A stretch of 64,000 nucleotides of DNA from Tupaia tana (GCA_026018925.1 JAKSZU010000004.1:9830017-9894016), one strand, 5' to 3'; counted from the first letter of the stretch, positions 32,540 through 43,781 are shown. Made by a program: numbers and translations. The notes: generated by a model from the letters alone, not told the origin.

Positions 32540-33190
32540 ATTCATTTCTTCCATCAGAGGCCATGTATTAAGCACATTAACTGTACTTGGCACCGGGCTA
32601 GAGATGGAGAGATGCATGCATGGACGAACGGGCCCAAGTTCCTCCTTCAGCAGGAGCCAGTTCAACACAAGTGTTAAATGTCCTAGCGCGAGGCCTGTGC
32701 TCTGCAGGCAGGGGGTCCCTGAGATGGCCGAGGCCGTGACTGCTCTTACGCTTACGGAGCCACTGGGCTTCTTTGCCGGGATGGTGTGGGCGAGGCCCAG
32801 GGGTCAAGAGAGACTGGGCCTGGGAGACTGCTGGGACAGGCCAGGCAGGACCCGGTGCAGGTGTGAAAGTCATGGAGATGGGAGGGAGAGACGAAGTCTC
32901 AGATGACTCTAGATTTCTGCCTTAAACAAAGGGCATGATGGTGCCATTGACTGCTGCAGGGAACGCAGGAGGAAGATAGGTTTAAGTGGGTGAGTGGGGT
33001 GATGAGGCGTTCACTTTCGGGCATGTTGCCAGTGAGGTCCTCCTGGTGGAAACATCTAGAACTTAATTGTCCTTCAAGGTCCAAAACTCACGTAGGAGGT
33101 TGAGGCTGGAGATCCACCTTTGGAAATCACCCAAAGAGAGATCACAGTTGACATCAGAGGTGGATGAGAGCCTCCAGGAAGATATCTAAA
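32540..33190 (+). repeat. Long ancient interspersed repeat
   Basis: The order TTCATTTCTTCCATCAG, GATGACTCTAGATTTCTGCC near 32900, GATGGTGCCATTGACTGC, TTTCGGGCATGTTGCCAGTG near 33015 and GGAGATCCACC matches a widespread old mammalian repeat whose name I cannot give with confidence. Similar pieces occur at 55160, 58140 and 62610. Confidence 0.5.
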
Positions 33191-33234
33191 TGAATACTTG
33201 CTCCGTGTCAGGCTTTGTGCCCAGCACATTGGCA

Positions 33235-33470
33235 TCTGTATAGTCTGGTGGTTATGGCATTGGGTTCTTACATCCAACTTCCTGGGTTCAAAGCTTAGCA
33301 CTACCACTTACTAGCAGGGTGACCTTAAGCGAGTCACTATGCCTCTGCTTTTTTATCTGCAAAATGGTGAGAATAATAAATTGACCTTGGGGGGAATCTA
33401 TGAGGATTAACTGAGGTAGTACATGTCTATCACTTAGAATAGTGTTATACTGTTCAATTGATACAAATTA
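33235..33470 (+). repeat. MIR, nearly full length
   Basis: Runs from TAGTCTGGTGGTTATGGCAT through CTTCCTGGGTTCAAAGCTTA, CCACTTACTAGCAGGGTGAC and TTTTTTATCTGCAAAATGGT to GAGGATTAACTGAGGTAGTA. One of the best preserved MIRs here. Confidence 0.92.
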
Positions 33471-33489
33471 ATTATAATATGCTTTCATT

Positions 33490-33625
33490 CTCATAACACA
33501 CCTGATAAAATTGGGATTATCATTCCCCGTTTTATAGATGGGGCATTGCTCAAGGCCATGGAATCAGGGAGTGGAAGAGCCAGGTCTTGACTTGGATCTG
33601 TGTGCCCTAGTCTACCAGGCAAGAT
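33490..33625 (-). repeat. MIR fragment
   Basis: TTATCATTCCCCGTTTTATA then GGCATTGCTCAAGGCCATGG is a MIR middle on the minus strand, next to the plus-strand MIR at 33235-33470. Confidence 0.7.
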
Positions 33626-33689
33626 GGCCTCCCGTGTGGCAAAGGTCTGTGCGTTCACTGGCTTCTCAGCTAGCTCAGCCCTCTGGGTA

Positions 33690-33960
33690 GGGGGCTTGTG
33701 GGCTGAATCCTCATCGCTGCTGGGCTGCCCCCCATCACAGCTTCCTCCCACCCCTTCCCACACGTGGGCAGGGCGTTTCCTTCTTGCCTCTTCCGTATGT
33801 CCCATCTCTTCAGGTTCCAGCTCCTCTGCCTCTCTCACAAGCCTTCTCTGGACTCTCACTTCCCAGGAGCCTCCTCCTCTGGGCACCCCTGGCTCTGCTG
33901 CACCAGCTGCCCCGGCACTCGGCACGGTGCTCTTCTTGTACCCACTGTGCCGTGTCGGAG
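33690..33960 (+). repeat. L2-like fragment
   Basis: CATCTCTTCAGGTTCCAGCTC, CTCACAAGCCTTCTCTGGAC and GTACCCACTGTGCC follow L2 3' order, diverged. It overlaps the longest minus-strand ORF (33491-34435, 314 codons), showing that frame to be spurious. Confidence 0.55.
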
Positions 33961-34284
33961 TCGGCTGCTGCATGCCCCTGCTTTGGCCTCGGGGCAGAGG
34001 GAGAAGAGCCTCTGAGTCAGTGCTGATGGGAGTCTGTTTGCCATGCCCGGTGCCATGATTGCGCTCCAGGGACCCCGCTTGGAGAAGAGAGCGAGCAGGA
34101 GGCTGGCTGAGAACGTGGTGGCTCGGGTTGAAGCCAGGAGAGCAGACTTGGAAGGACTTAAGGTTATTAGCAAATAAAGCACAGATCCAGGCCAGAAGTC
34201 CACAGGAGCCAGGGCTAGGGAGTACTGAGTCACGGCTCTGCAGGGAAACAGGACGGCAGCCAGCCCTGGGCGGACCCTGAGGGC

Positions 34285-34440
34285 CAGCAGGCTTGGACTG
34301 AAAGCCTGGCCCTACCTGCCTGCTCTGTCCAGGATGCTGTGCCTGCCCGGGCCTCGGCTTCCTCCACGTAGAATGGGTACAACATTGTGCATCCCTTATG
34401 GGACAGAGGAATCCGCACTGTGCCAGGGCTGTCACATGCT
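34285..34440 (+). repeat. Possible MIR fragment
   Basis: GGGCCTCGGCTTCCTCCACGTAGAATGGGT (in parts) resembles the MIR core at about 34350-34380. Confidence 0.5.
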
Positions 34441-34459
34441 CGCTTCCCTTCCGCCTTTC

Positions 34460-34715
34460 TTTCTCCCCCCTTTTCTTTCTTCCTCTCCTTTCTTACATGT
34501 GCTCACCAGAGAGCAACAGAAAGGAGAGCGAGAAATCACCCCCCCCCCCCCCAGAGGTATCGGCCACACCACAGTCCCTTCTCCATTCTCCCGTCAGGAT
34601 TTGGGACATGCATGCACAAGCATTCGGCGTGTTTTTCTAGCTGCTAAGTCCAGGACTCAAACCGCAGTCAGCTATGTGGGATCTAGCACCTTAACCCCAT
34701 GTCATCTGCTGGCCC
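34460..34715 (-). mobile_element. SINE-A copy 10
   Basis: Reverse copy with a CTTT-rich tail region, TGTGCTCACCAGAGAGCA, a 14-C run at 34539-34552 where the C/G palindrome should be, and the head end ATCTGCTGGCCC. Read from its head it gives CCAGCAGATGACA, one base from a CTCF-like core. Confidence 0.9.
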
Positions 34716-35334
34716 GCCCCTGCCTTTCTACGAAGGGAAGATTCCTGCCCAGGGCAGCCTTAAACAGCGCTGGAAGAGAAGGAGGCCTGAACTGAGAGGG
34801 TGGAGGGAGGCAGGTGCTGCAAGGGGCTGAGCCTGTGGTCCTGGACTCCGGCCGAGGGGAGCCGGGATGGAGGAGTCAGCGGGCACGGCACATAGAGAGA
34901 GGGCACTGACTGCCATCCGGGGGACCTGGCATCGCCCGCTCCAGGCCAGGCTGTGGGCGGGATTCGGGCAGTGCCAGGATGAACAAGGTGCCACCTCTGC
35001 CCTCAAGGAGCTCTGGGTGATCAGACGTGTCAGTGGAGCATGTCCACTCAGGGCGTTAAGACGATCCAGGGTTGGGCCAGGAGCTTGGCTCACGTGAGAG
35101 TGAGGGCTTGCTGCCTGCCCTTCTATAATACATGAGCTGTGCCTGGCAGCCTGCGAGACCCTTTGTGCTCCTGTAAGGGTGGAGGAACCAGCAAGGAGGG
35201 GGGATCAGGGAGGCTGAGGCCTCCACTCTGTAGACCAGATGCTTGGGAAGGACCACGGTTTTTACCTGCAGGATGAAGCTGAGTGGTATGTGAGGACCTT
35301 GACCTCCAGCTAAGGTAAATGGACCCACATACAC
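34716..35334. other. Unassigned DNA
   Basis: No gene. 34960-35040 (GGATGAACAAGGTGCCACCT) may be an old repeat. Confidence 0.35.
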
Positions 35335-35475
35335 TCTCCATTTAATCTTCCTTAACGTACAGAGCAACTTTTTTGATCCAGAGCCCAGAGAAGTCAAACA
35401 ACTTACCTAGAGCCACACAGAGTGAGTGGCCCCCACCAGGATTCACACCCACTGGCCCGATCTTTCCACATGTCC
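35335..35475 (-). repeat. MIR fragment
   Basis: GAAGTCAAACAACTTACCTA, GAGCCACACAGAGTGAGTGG and AGGATTCACACCCACTGGCC form the minus-strand MIR core. Confidence 0.8.
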
Positions 35476-35869
35476 CTCCTGCCAGTCTCTGGGCCTTCCT
35501 GACAGATGGGCCACTTCCCCTTCTCTGCCAAGCGCTGCGGACATGGCTACCTGGGAGGAGCCAGGCAGCCTGGGGGCCTGGCCCACCGCCCTCCCTCCCG
35601 TCCTCCCCAGCTGCCAAGGACTAATTAGTGCGCCTGGCGCTGTGGGCTCCAGAGTGCACTAGCAATTGCTCTGGCCTCCTCTGAAAAGCCTGGCTTCTGG
35701 CTAGATTCAGCCGTGGCTGCTTCCTAGGGAGAGGTAGGGTGGCTGGGAAGGAAGGGTAAGCCCCAGCTCCAGGTTTCGTGGGAAGAGTGAGCGAGGCAGC
35801 AAGGCTCTATCCCTCCTGAATGGAACTGGCCCCGCCAGGGCAGCCTCGCTGTCACCTGCAGCTGCAGCC

Positions 35870-35889
35870 TGGACGCCCTCTGGTGGGCC
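35870..35889 (-). promoter_or_regulatory. CTCF-like motif
   Basis: GACGCCCTCTGGTGGGCCCA fits the reverse CTCF consensus (GCGCCCTCTGGTGGC-like). It has the same orientation as the site at 17391-17412. Confidence 0.45.
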
Positions 35890-36069
35890 CAGTGCACATG
35901 GGGCTTGAGTGTGAGGGACCTGGAGCCCCATGAGGGGTGGGAGAAAGTGCTCCTGTGGGCTCTGCCTCATCTAAGCCGCCCAGTTTCATCCTCAGACTTT
36001 GTGATACGCAAACAGCATGCGATCGTGAGGGATGGTCCCGGCGCCCATTCGTTGGGGTTCGTCGCGGCA

Positions 36070-36108
36070 TTTCTTTCTTTCTCTCTCTCTCTCTCTCTCT
36101 TTTCTTTT
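36070..36108. repeat. CT microsatellite
   Basis: TTTC then (CT)n then TTTTCTTTTTT. No SINE-A body is attached on either side. Confidence 0.8.
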
Positions 36109-37059
36109 TTAAGCAGTCAGGGTTATTTAAAAAGAAGGTTAGAAATCAGAGCTTCAAACTTTAGCACTTTAGCTGCTCTGATCCCTGGCCTGGCCCTGGC
36201 CTGAGGCCCAGGGCTTCGACCTCACCCAGGCCGGCTGCACCCACACAGAGCAAGGCAGAAGCTGCACAGACCCGCAGGTGGTCCTGCACCGCCGAGAAGC
36301 ACCGCCTCAGCCCTGACCAGGAGGGACCACTGGGCCGGGCAGGAGGCGTGAAAATGCAGATTCCTGGGCCACTCTGTGAGACTGCGGCTCAGGAGTGGGC
36401 GAAGGCCCCAGCTGGCTGGTCTTTCCTGGCCCCTGAGTGTGGCGCCCGCCCTTTCGCCTCTGTGGTGTGAACGCCTGCTGTGTGCTGCCAGCCTCCCGGA
36501 GGGTAGAGGCAGCTACAGTGAGAGGAGCCGGCCAGAGCTTCCTGCACGAACCTCCTCCTTTCCAGAGACCCTCTCCTCCGAGGTCCCTGCCCCAGGGGGT
36601 GGGATCGGTGATGGCCTCGGTGGGCACCGCCGTGACCAGCAGCTTCCCAAGACCTCACTTTGGCCTTGACCGTGAACGCGTCCCTTCACTGCAGAGGGCG
36701 GATGCTCTGGCAGCAGCCCCCCAGAGGAGGCCGCTGCAGCCACAGCCCAGGTCTGCCAGTACACCTGCTCACGTTCCACGTCACCACCCTCCGGGCGTGG
36801 ACGCCAGCCTTCCCCTTCTTGCCCTGCCAGACCTTCCTACAGGGAGGAGTGTTTCCCAGGGAGAGACGTCCCAAGGGAGGTGGCAGGGAGGGGAAGGGTA
36901 AGTGATCAGACCAGATGAGTTAGCCATGCTCGGGAGGGTGAGGCCCTGAATAACTTCTTGGCTCCTGTAAAGTGCTCAGAAACATTCGCTGAGTGAGGAA
37001 AAAAATAGATAAATGAACCCAACTTTCACCTGAACTGTTGCAGGAGCCTTCTAAGGAGC

Positions 37060-37410
37060 ACCCTGCCTTTACGCTCCCCGCCCCTTCATCCATCCTCTGT
37101 AGGGCTCCCAGGCCCTGCCATTCCTTGCTGTGAGTTCCCTGGGGCTCCCTGGGGCCCTCTTAGATGTGCACGGCCTTGGTGACGGGGCCCTGCCTTCGCC
37201 CAGCCCAAGTCTCTGCCAGTCCCTCCGTGTGCCTTCTGCCCCACCAAGACCACATCATATCCAGGGACCTGAGGGTGGCCACGCCCTTGCGGCCTCGCTG
37301 CTCATGCACCTGCTGTCCCCTCTGTCAGGGACACCCTTCCTTCACCCACCAGCAAGTCCACCACCACCATCCCAGGAACAGCCTCAGTGACTCGACATTC
37401 GTCTAGTCAT
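37060..37410 (+). repeat. Possible L2 fragment
   Basis: Pyrimidine-rich with CTTGCTGTGAGTTCCCTGGG and CATTCGTCTAGTCATTCAGC, in the general order of L2 3' sequence. Diverged. Confidence 0.4.
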
Positions 37411-37589
37411 TCAGCGGGAATGTGCACCCACAGGCCCGCATCAGAATCCTGGAGGCCATTTTGGCCTCTGCCCTCCCAGCAACCAACTTTGTTTGCCTTC
37501 TATAGCTTTGGCCTCTGTCGGCCTTACCTGTTGACTCCACTGCCCGTGCGCCTGCCACCTTGCCACTCTCTGTCCTCCCTCCAAAGCAT

Positions 37590-37910
37590 CTGCACATGTG
37601 ACCCCCTGCCTGGAGGCCCTTCTCATCCCCACCCCCATTCTGGCCAAATCTGACCATGCCGTTCCTTGGCTGTAGCTCAAGCTCATCTCCTGGGGTTCTC
37701 CTCTGATCACGTGTCCAGCTCCAACACCTTTGCCGTCTCAGGGCCTCTCATGATTACACACTCAGTGGTGTCGCTTCTTGTGAACACCTGTCTCCTGTGT
37801 GACACGGAAAGCCCAGGAGAGTGGGCACGTGTCCAGTTCCGGCTTTTCCTGTATACCTGGTGCCTGGCCCAGTGTCTGATGGGTGGTGGGCCAGAGACAT
37901 TTGCCGCACA
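37590..37910 (+). repeat. L2 fragment
   Basis: GTGACCCCCTGCCTGGAGGC, CAAGCTCATCTCCTGGGGTT, GTGAACACCTGTCTCCTGTG and TACCTGGTGCCTGGCCCAGT follow L2 3' order on the plus strand. Confidence 0.6.
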
Positions 37911-38067
37911 GCTGAAGGGGATGTTCTGAGGGCCCGACACGAGAATGTGTGTAGAAGCACCTGCACTTCCCTAGCATGAAACAGCCCTCAGTTGGAAGCT
38001 AACAGTGACTGCTCTGTTGTGAAAACCAGTCTTGAGCAAGCCATACCTGACACTCAAAGGGGGTGAA

Positions 38068-38338
38068 ACTGCAAATAGCTGGGGTGCTGAGTGCAGACAG
38101 CTGGAGAGGGCCTGGGCCGACCTGAAGGTGGTAGCTGCGAACAGCTGGGGTGGGGACTGCAGATGTCTGAGGGTGGGGACTGCGAACAGCCGGGGTGGGG
38201 ACTGAACGCTCCTGAGGATCAGGCCTACAAATAAAGGGTAGTGACTGCAAATAGCTGGAGTGCTGAACTGCAAACAGTGGGGGCAGGGACTGCAAACAGC
38301 AAGCGGCAGAGGCTGCAGGCAGCCTGGGAGCAGGCGGC
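38068..38338. repeat. Diverged 22-24 bp minisatellite
   Basis: About ten irregular units around GGGACTGCAAACAGCTGGGGT, with two longer spacers. Minus-strand frames read QLFAV/SPPQLFAA-like repeats only because of the period. The unit differs from the 13.4-kb array. Confidence 0.8.
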
Positions 38339-39005
38339 GTACAGACGCCCACATGCGAAGGGGATACGGCCAGCATGCACGCCAGTCCCGTGGCCCTTCT
38401 GCCAAGACAGGCCGTGGCCCCTGAGCTTCCGCTTCCCTCGCAGCAGAGTGCCACGGGGCTCCCAGTGGCCTCCGGAGCACACACGCCAGCCGTCCGATGG
38501 CTCTGTCCCATCACGTGGGTACTTCTTTCCTCTCCTCCCATGTCACCTTCTCTAGTTCCTCAGACAGGCTCTGCTTTCTCCCACCCCATGGCCTCTGTTC
38601 ATGCCGGGCCCCCACGCCATCCCTTTATCAGAGGGGCTCGACCAGATTCTCTTCTCCAGCTTCGCTGTGTGCTCGGCCTCCGTGAAAACAGCGACTGCTG
38701 CGCCTTCGCTGGTGTAGATTGGGCGGACTCCTGACGACCGCCGTCCTCCGCCGCTGGGCTGGAGGCTCTAGGGCCATGACTGTCGTCACCACTGCCTGCT
38801 CCGTACCTAGTCCAGAGCCAGACATGGAGTAGTTGGGCTCATAACCATGAGGTGGGTGAAGGATAGATGGAGGAGAAACTAAACTAACCCTCTTACCTGA
38901 TGCCGACGTGTACTGGCCCTGAGATAAGTCATTCCCCTCTAGCTGGTACTCGGGGTACGTAGGCACGAGCCAGCGTGTCTCTCCAAGGGATCAGAAAAGC
39001 TAGGT
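38339..39005. other. Unassigned DNA
   Basis: No gene or named repeat. Confidence 0.4.
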
Positions 39006-39279
39006 TTGTTTATTTATTTATTTTTTTATTGGCCATACAGCGTGTGTGCTCACTGGAGAAAGAGAGAGAGAGAAAGAGAGAGGGAAAGTGAGAAATCACC
39101 CCCTTGGGGGGATAGCCATGCTATAATCCTTTCTCTTTTCTCCTCCTCCTGGGATTTTGGGCACGCATGCACATGTGCCCAGTGTGTTTTTCAAGCCACC
39201 GAATCTGGGACTTGAACCACACAGTTGTTTGATTCCCTGTGGAATCCAGTGACTTCACCACCACACCACCGGCTGGCCT
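39006..39279 (-). mobile_element. SINE-A copy 11
   Basis: Reverse copy with a TTTATTTATTTATT tail, an AGAGAGAG tract, the C/G palindrome (CACCCCCTTGGGGGGATAG) and the head end CACCACCGGCTGGCC. Confidence 0.93.
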
Positions 39280-39524
39280 CAATATCTAGATTCTTACATT
39301 TGCCCAGCCATAGCTTCACTGTGGCCCTGGCCTGCCAGGAAACCATTTAGGGAAAATAAAACCGAAACATTCCCACCAGTGCTGGGCACTGAGCCCGGGA
39401 TGTGCAGGTGCTGAGTGTGCTGGGAACGGATGGAAGACCTGCGTACTTGCTCGACGGTGGAATACCCCACCAGGCCTGGGTGCCTCCTGGAGACCGCACT
39501 CGGCTCCTGGAAGACCATCCGAGT

Positions 39525-39695
39525 ACTGGAGGGGTGTGGCCAAGAACAGGCTCTGGAGTCAGACTTGGTCCTTCGCGGGAGCTGCCTGACCTTGGGAAAG
39601 CCACACAACTTCTCTTCCTCAAGTTGCTCACCCAACAGTGATGGAACCCGTGGACCCAAGACCTCAGTTTATCCATCTTCAAGATGAGATGGGGC
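39525..39695 (+). repeat. MIR fragment
   Basis: CAGGCTCTGGAGTCAGACTT, GAGCTGCCTGACCTTGGGAA and a TCTTCAAGATGAGATGGGG-like end around 39678. Confidence 0.75.
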
Positions 39696-40004
39696 TCTGT
39701 GGCGGTCTGCAAAGACCATGCCGGCGTGACAGTCAGAGTGTGCGATGGATTTCTCATTCCAGAGCTAGCCAGTCCTCCCCAGGAGTCCAGCCCACAGATA
39801 GTGTCAAGGCTTCAGCGTCTGAAGGCCACTGCCTTGGCTGGGAGGGTCCATTCTAAGGCTCTGCCCTGACCCCAAGTCACATGTCCCATCTGAGATGACT
39901 CTGAGAATCCCGCAGCTGCTTCAAGCATGCACAGACCGAGGCTCACACAAGCGTATACGCCCACTAAGAGACCCCAGGAAACAGCAATGGCACGTCCATC
40001 CAAA

Positions 40005-40145
40005 CACTGGCTAGAGGCCAGGCGTCGCTCTGAACTGAAGCCTTGGGAGGTTCAAGCACATGCCCAAGGCCACACAGCCAGCACGCAGTGGCCAGCGTGG
40101 AGCTTGGACCCAGGCAGATGGGCTCTGGAGTCCTGTCTTACCCTG
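40005..40145 (-). repeat. MIR fragment
   Basis: GCACATGCCCAAGGCCACAC, GAGCTTGGACCCAGGCAGAT and GGCTCTGGAGTCCTG read as a minus-strand MIR. Confidence 0.8.
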
Positions 40146-40849
40146 CCACAGACACACTTGCCCCCCGCGCACACTCCGAAGTGCACACGTGCACATGAAA
40201 CCCACGGGCGTCCCCAGTGAGCCAGCAAAATGGCCCCTGCTTCTTCCTCCATCCCTTCGTGAAGTGCATCTCGGCTCTGCTGGCCTGCAGCTCCGCGCGG
40301 AGCCAGCTAGGGTCTCTCACTGCCAGTAGGCTTCTCTCTCTTTCTCATGGACGGTGGCCAGTCTCGCCGTCAGCCAGGCTGGAAATGAGGCTGCGAAGCC
40401 GAACCTGAGCCTGCGGTTCCCTTGACTCCTGGGCCTACGTGGGGCAGGGAGGCTGTTTCTCAGTGGCCCCCAGCCTGGCCTGACAGCTGCTTTGGGTAGA
40501 AGGCAAAATGCCTCCTTTGTCTCTGTCCCAATAATTGAGAGATACCGTAGGAAACCTGTTAGGAAAAAACAAATAGGCCTGCTGGCCTCTGTACTGACCG
40601 CCATTCCTCCACCCTGCTTCAGACACAGCGAGGAGGGGAACCCAGGCAGCTGCCAGGGGCTGCTCCTGCCAGGTATGGCCACCCAGGGCACCTCACCAGC
40701 AGGGGACAGGGCCTGAGGGGAGCAAGGGGCATCTGAGAACAAAGACGGGGCAGAGTCAACAGCAGAGGGAAGAGAGCAGGGGAGGAATAGAGCTGGGGGC
40801 TTCTAGACACCAGTTATGCACCAGCAACCGCGCAAGGGACTCAGCAGTG
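40146..40849. other. Unassigned DNA
   Basis: No gene recognised. A weaker CTCF-like word, CTCACCAGCAGGGGACAGGG, lies at 40692-40711. Confidence 0.4.
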
Positions 40850-41015
40850 GAGGTGGCCGCCATTGGTCCTGACTCCAGGACTCCCTGGCTGTGTGGCTCT
40901 GGGCTTGAGCTCCCCCTCTGTCAGAGAGGGGTGGCAGTAGCGCCCAGCTCTCAGAGTGCTTGAGAGGCTTTGGTGAGATCATCTGCCTAGAGCTTAGTAT
41001 AGCCCTGGCCAAGTG
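40850..41015 (+). repeat. MIR fragment
   Basis: GACTCCCTGGCTGTGTGGCT, CCCCCTCTGTCAGAGAGGGG and GAGTGCTTGAGAGGCTTTGG then CCTAGAGCTTAGTATAG follow MIR order. Confidence 0.75.
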
Positions 41016-41123
41016 TGAGCGCCAAGATGTTGGCTCCTAGGATCGGCAGTGACGGGGGTGACAAGGACACAGCTGGGGAAGGGGGGCAGAGGGACTGCGC
41101 CAGTCTGGCTCTGTAGACTCCTT

Positions 41124-41407
41124 ACCTTGGGCAGTGGCATAGTGGTTAAAGCAGCTGGATCCCACATGGCCGACTGCATGGTTCAAGTCCTGGACCCAGT
41201 GGCTTGAAAAACACACCGGGTGTGTGTGCATGTGTGCCCAAAATCCTGAGAAGAGAATGAGAAGGGATTACAGTGCGCCACCCACCGGGGTGGGGGTGAT
41301 CCTCACTTTCTATCTCCCTCTCTGTCTGTCTGTCTGTCTCTCTCTCTTTCTCTCTCTGTCTCTCTCTGGTGAGTGCACATACCCCATGGCAGAATTAAAA
41401 AAAAAAA
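41124..41407 (+). mobile_element. SINE-A copy 12, with clear Pol III boxes
   Basis: A box TGGCATAGTGG at 41135-41145 and B box GGTTCAAGTCC at 41180-41190 both fit the tRNA-type Pol III promoter consensus. The CT/CTGT tract spans 41311-41366, with donor-like GGTGAGTGCAC (GT at 41369-41370). A 9-bp duplication AGACTCCTT flanks it (41115-41123 and 41408-41416). Confidence 0.95.
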
Positions 41408-42464
41408 AGACTCCTTGTCTCACGCCAGGCACCTGAGCTCTACAGTTCTAGAACACACTGGAAGCTCTGGCGGTAAGGCTTGCATCTGCCTTACTCACCC
41501 TAGAGCCCAGCCGTGCCCGTTGCAGACACCCCCTGAGCACCACAGACCCCAGGTGTCAACGTGCAGCAGGTACATGGTGCCCGAGGCACTGGCTGGGAGA
41601 GGGCATGCGACTGCCTGGAGCGTGAGTGACCAGGCAGCCGGGGGCTACAGAGGCACAGCAGAGGACAAGTCTGAGCCCCAGTCTCGGGGAGGAGGGGAGT
41701 CTGAGCTGAGACTTCCAGCCCTGGAAGCAGTGATAGGTCCCGTTTCTTGAGCTATGTTCCATGGGCAGCTCTGTGGAAGGGTCGGGAGCGGGAAGGGCAC
41801 CTCTGTGGAAGCAGTGGCCAGAGGAGGGGCCTGGGACCCAGGAAGAGGGCAGGTGGAACCCTGCAGCCGGCGTGCCTGATGAGCAGGAAGAGCAGGGGTG
41901 AGGCTGAGCGGTCAGTGGGGGCTGGGTCATGGAGGTTATGTGGATCCCAGGGAGGGGTTGGAATCAAGCCTGCAGGCCACTGAGGGCTTTGAGCAGGGGA
42001 GACATAAGAGAGACCACTCTGATGGTCAGATGGAGGGGAGTTGGCCTGGGCGGATGGGGCATCTGCATAGTATGGGTTTGAGTCTCCTGTTCCCACAGGG
42101 TCCTGTTCTTGCCCAGGCACCTCCTCCAGTGCCTACATCAGCTGCCTCCCACCCACCCCACCACCAGACTGGGGGTTCTCTGGGCAGGGGCGTTCCCGGC
42201 CACCTCCCTACCCCAGCACCTGGCCGGGGGGATGCGCTCTTCCTTCCCCCTTTCCTCCTCTCCTACCAGTACTCCCACTTTTCACCTGCTCTCATCCCTG
42301 TCTGCCTCTTTGCTAGAATAAGGCCATGGGCAGTGAACCCACTTCCCGTCTCTTTCCCAGTCCCTCTCCCCGCTAGCCCATCGCCTGCCACCTCCTCCCC
42401 AGAAAAGCTCTGAACTCAGCGAGACTCAGAGAACCTGAAGGGCGTGGGAGAAGGGCCAGTAGCA
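41408..42464. other. Unassigned GC-rich DNA
   Basis: 41730-42070 resembles the right part of the long old repeat (TTTGAGCAGGGGAGACATAA, GAGACCACTCTGATGG). The rest is not recognised. Overlapping ORFs up to 171 codons lack known motifs. Confidence 0.4.
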
Positions 42465-42620
42465 ACCGAACATCTTTTATATGCCAGGAACTGTGCTGGG
42501 ACCATCACGTGGTTATTTCACCTCATCTCAAACCAACCCCAGGAGGTAGGCCTAAGTGTCCAGTGTGTGGTCACTAAGGGGCGGAGCAGGTCAGAGCTGT
42601 GCCCCGACACATCGTAGCAG
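42465..42620 (-). repeat. MIR fragment
   Basis: TATGCCAGGAACTGTGCTGG, TTATTTCACCTCATCTCAAA, CCCAGGAGGTAGGCC in minus-strand MIR order. Confidence 0.8.
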
Positions 42621-43554
42621 AGCCAGAGGCTTCGTCAACAGAACGGTCTACAGTGGGGGAGCTCCAGGCATGATCGGACGTGGGAGATATATTTTGGAGC
42701 CAGGGGACTGTTCAGACCACTCACATCATGGCCTGGTACTGATGCCTCCACCACTTCTGCCTTGGGTGGGGAACACCTGATCCAGGGCCCTGCTCTGAGC
42801 CTGAAGAGACCGTACACTTCCCTGGGCCGAAGGTGCTCCAGGCCTCAGGCAGCTTCCGCTCAGACAGGGCTGCGAACGCAGCACTGGAACCGGGTCAGAA
42901 ATGAGGCCACAGGCCAATCCCAGAGAGGTCACCTCTAAACAAGGGATCCCCAGGTGGCCCCGAGACTCAGCATCACAAGCCCCCTCCCACCTTTCGGATC
43001 CATGCCACCAAGTCCTTTGCCACCTGCTGGCCCGGCCCTGGCCACGGCAGGAGGTGACCCTGAGCCTCCGCCTCCTGAGCTCCTGCTAAACCTGAATCAG
43101 GGTGTTCTGCTCAGGTGAGGCAGCGACCCTGGGCCTTTGCTCAGCAGCAGAGGGCCCGGAATTACCAGCAGGCTGCTTTCGAAAGAGCAGAGGAATGGAG
43201 TGTGTGGGGATATAGCTTTTAATTTAAAATGCTGCGCCCTGAACATCGGGGTGTCAGGTGGGACCCTGAGTGACATTCATGGCAGCTGGGGTGAGTGTGC
43301 AAGGTCGCACACACTCGTTAGCCATGCTTGGAGGTGGCGCACGGAGCAGAGGACACACGGCCCCTCCCAGTGCTTTTCCCAATCCAGAGGCAGACCTCGA
43401 AGTCAGGCTGGCCTCCCCCAGGCAGAGCCACAGCCCTGCACAGAGAGTGCACCCACAGGGTCCACAGCAGGGCACCAGGAGGACAGCCAGCAGGGCCACA
43501 CGGCTTCCGGGTGTCCTAGGCCCACCAGAGCGGGAGGCCCATGGTGGCTCCTTT
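42621..43554. other. Unassigned DNA
   Basis: No gene recognised; opposing ORFs only. Confidence 0.4.
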
Positions 43555-43781
43555 GTCAGATGGTTTTAAAGTTTATTTATGTATTTTTCCCACGAGTGAG
43601 AGGGACAGAGACAGAAGCACCACGCACAGGGCCGCATCCCCTCCAGCCTCAGCCACCCCAGGTTATGAGCACGTGCATGTCCGCTGCCTCAGGGAGGTCT
43701 CCAGGCTTGACTTGGGACCTGCCGTGTGGGATTGCCTCATGAGCATCGCGTTTCACTGCTGTGTCACCATCTGGCCCCACA
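43555..43781 (-). mobile_element. SINE-B copy 2, with perfect 12-bp TSD
   Basis: Read from its head: GGGGCCAGATGGTGACACAG, GCGATGCTCATGAGGCAATC, a body with GGAGACCTCCCTGAGGCAGC, a TCTGTCTCTGTCCCTCTC tract, then an AAATAAACTTTAAAA tail. GGTGGCTCCTTT flanks it (43543-43554 and 43782-43793), proving a retrotransposed unit. Confidence 0.92.

Larger units (their letters stand above)
35476..37059. other. Unassigned GC-rich DNA
   Basis: Contains a CTCF-like motif at 35870-35889, a CpG-dense 60-bp patch at 36010-36069 and a CT microsatellite at 36070-36108. 36300-36900 has opposing ORFs (154 codons plus, 106 minus) without a known motif. Confidence 0.4.

Noticed and set aside
33491-34435. Longest minus-strand ORF (314 codons)
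   Set aside because: It begins in an L2/MIR-rich stretch and crosses at least two MIRs and an L2-like piece. Composition is Ser/Pro/Gly/Arg-rich and no domain is visible.
41124-41210. tRNA gene
   Set aside because: A and B boxes are present, but the sequence continues into the SINE-A body and A tail with TSDs, and no cloverleaf is kept.
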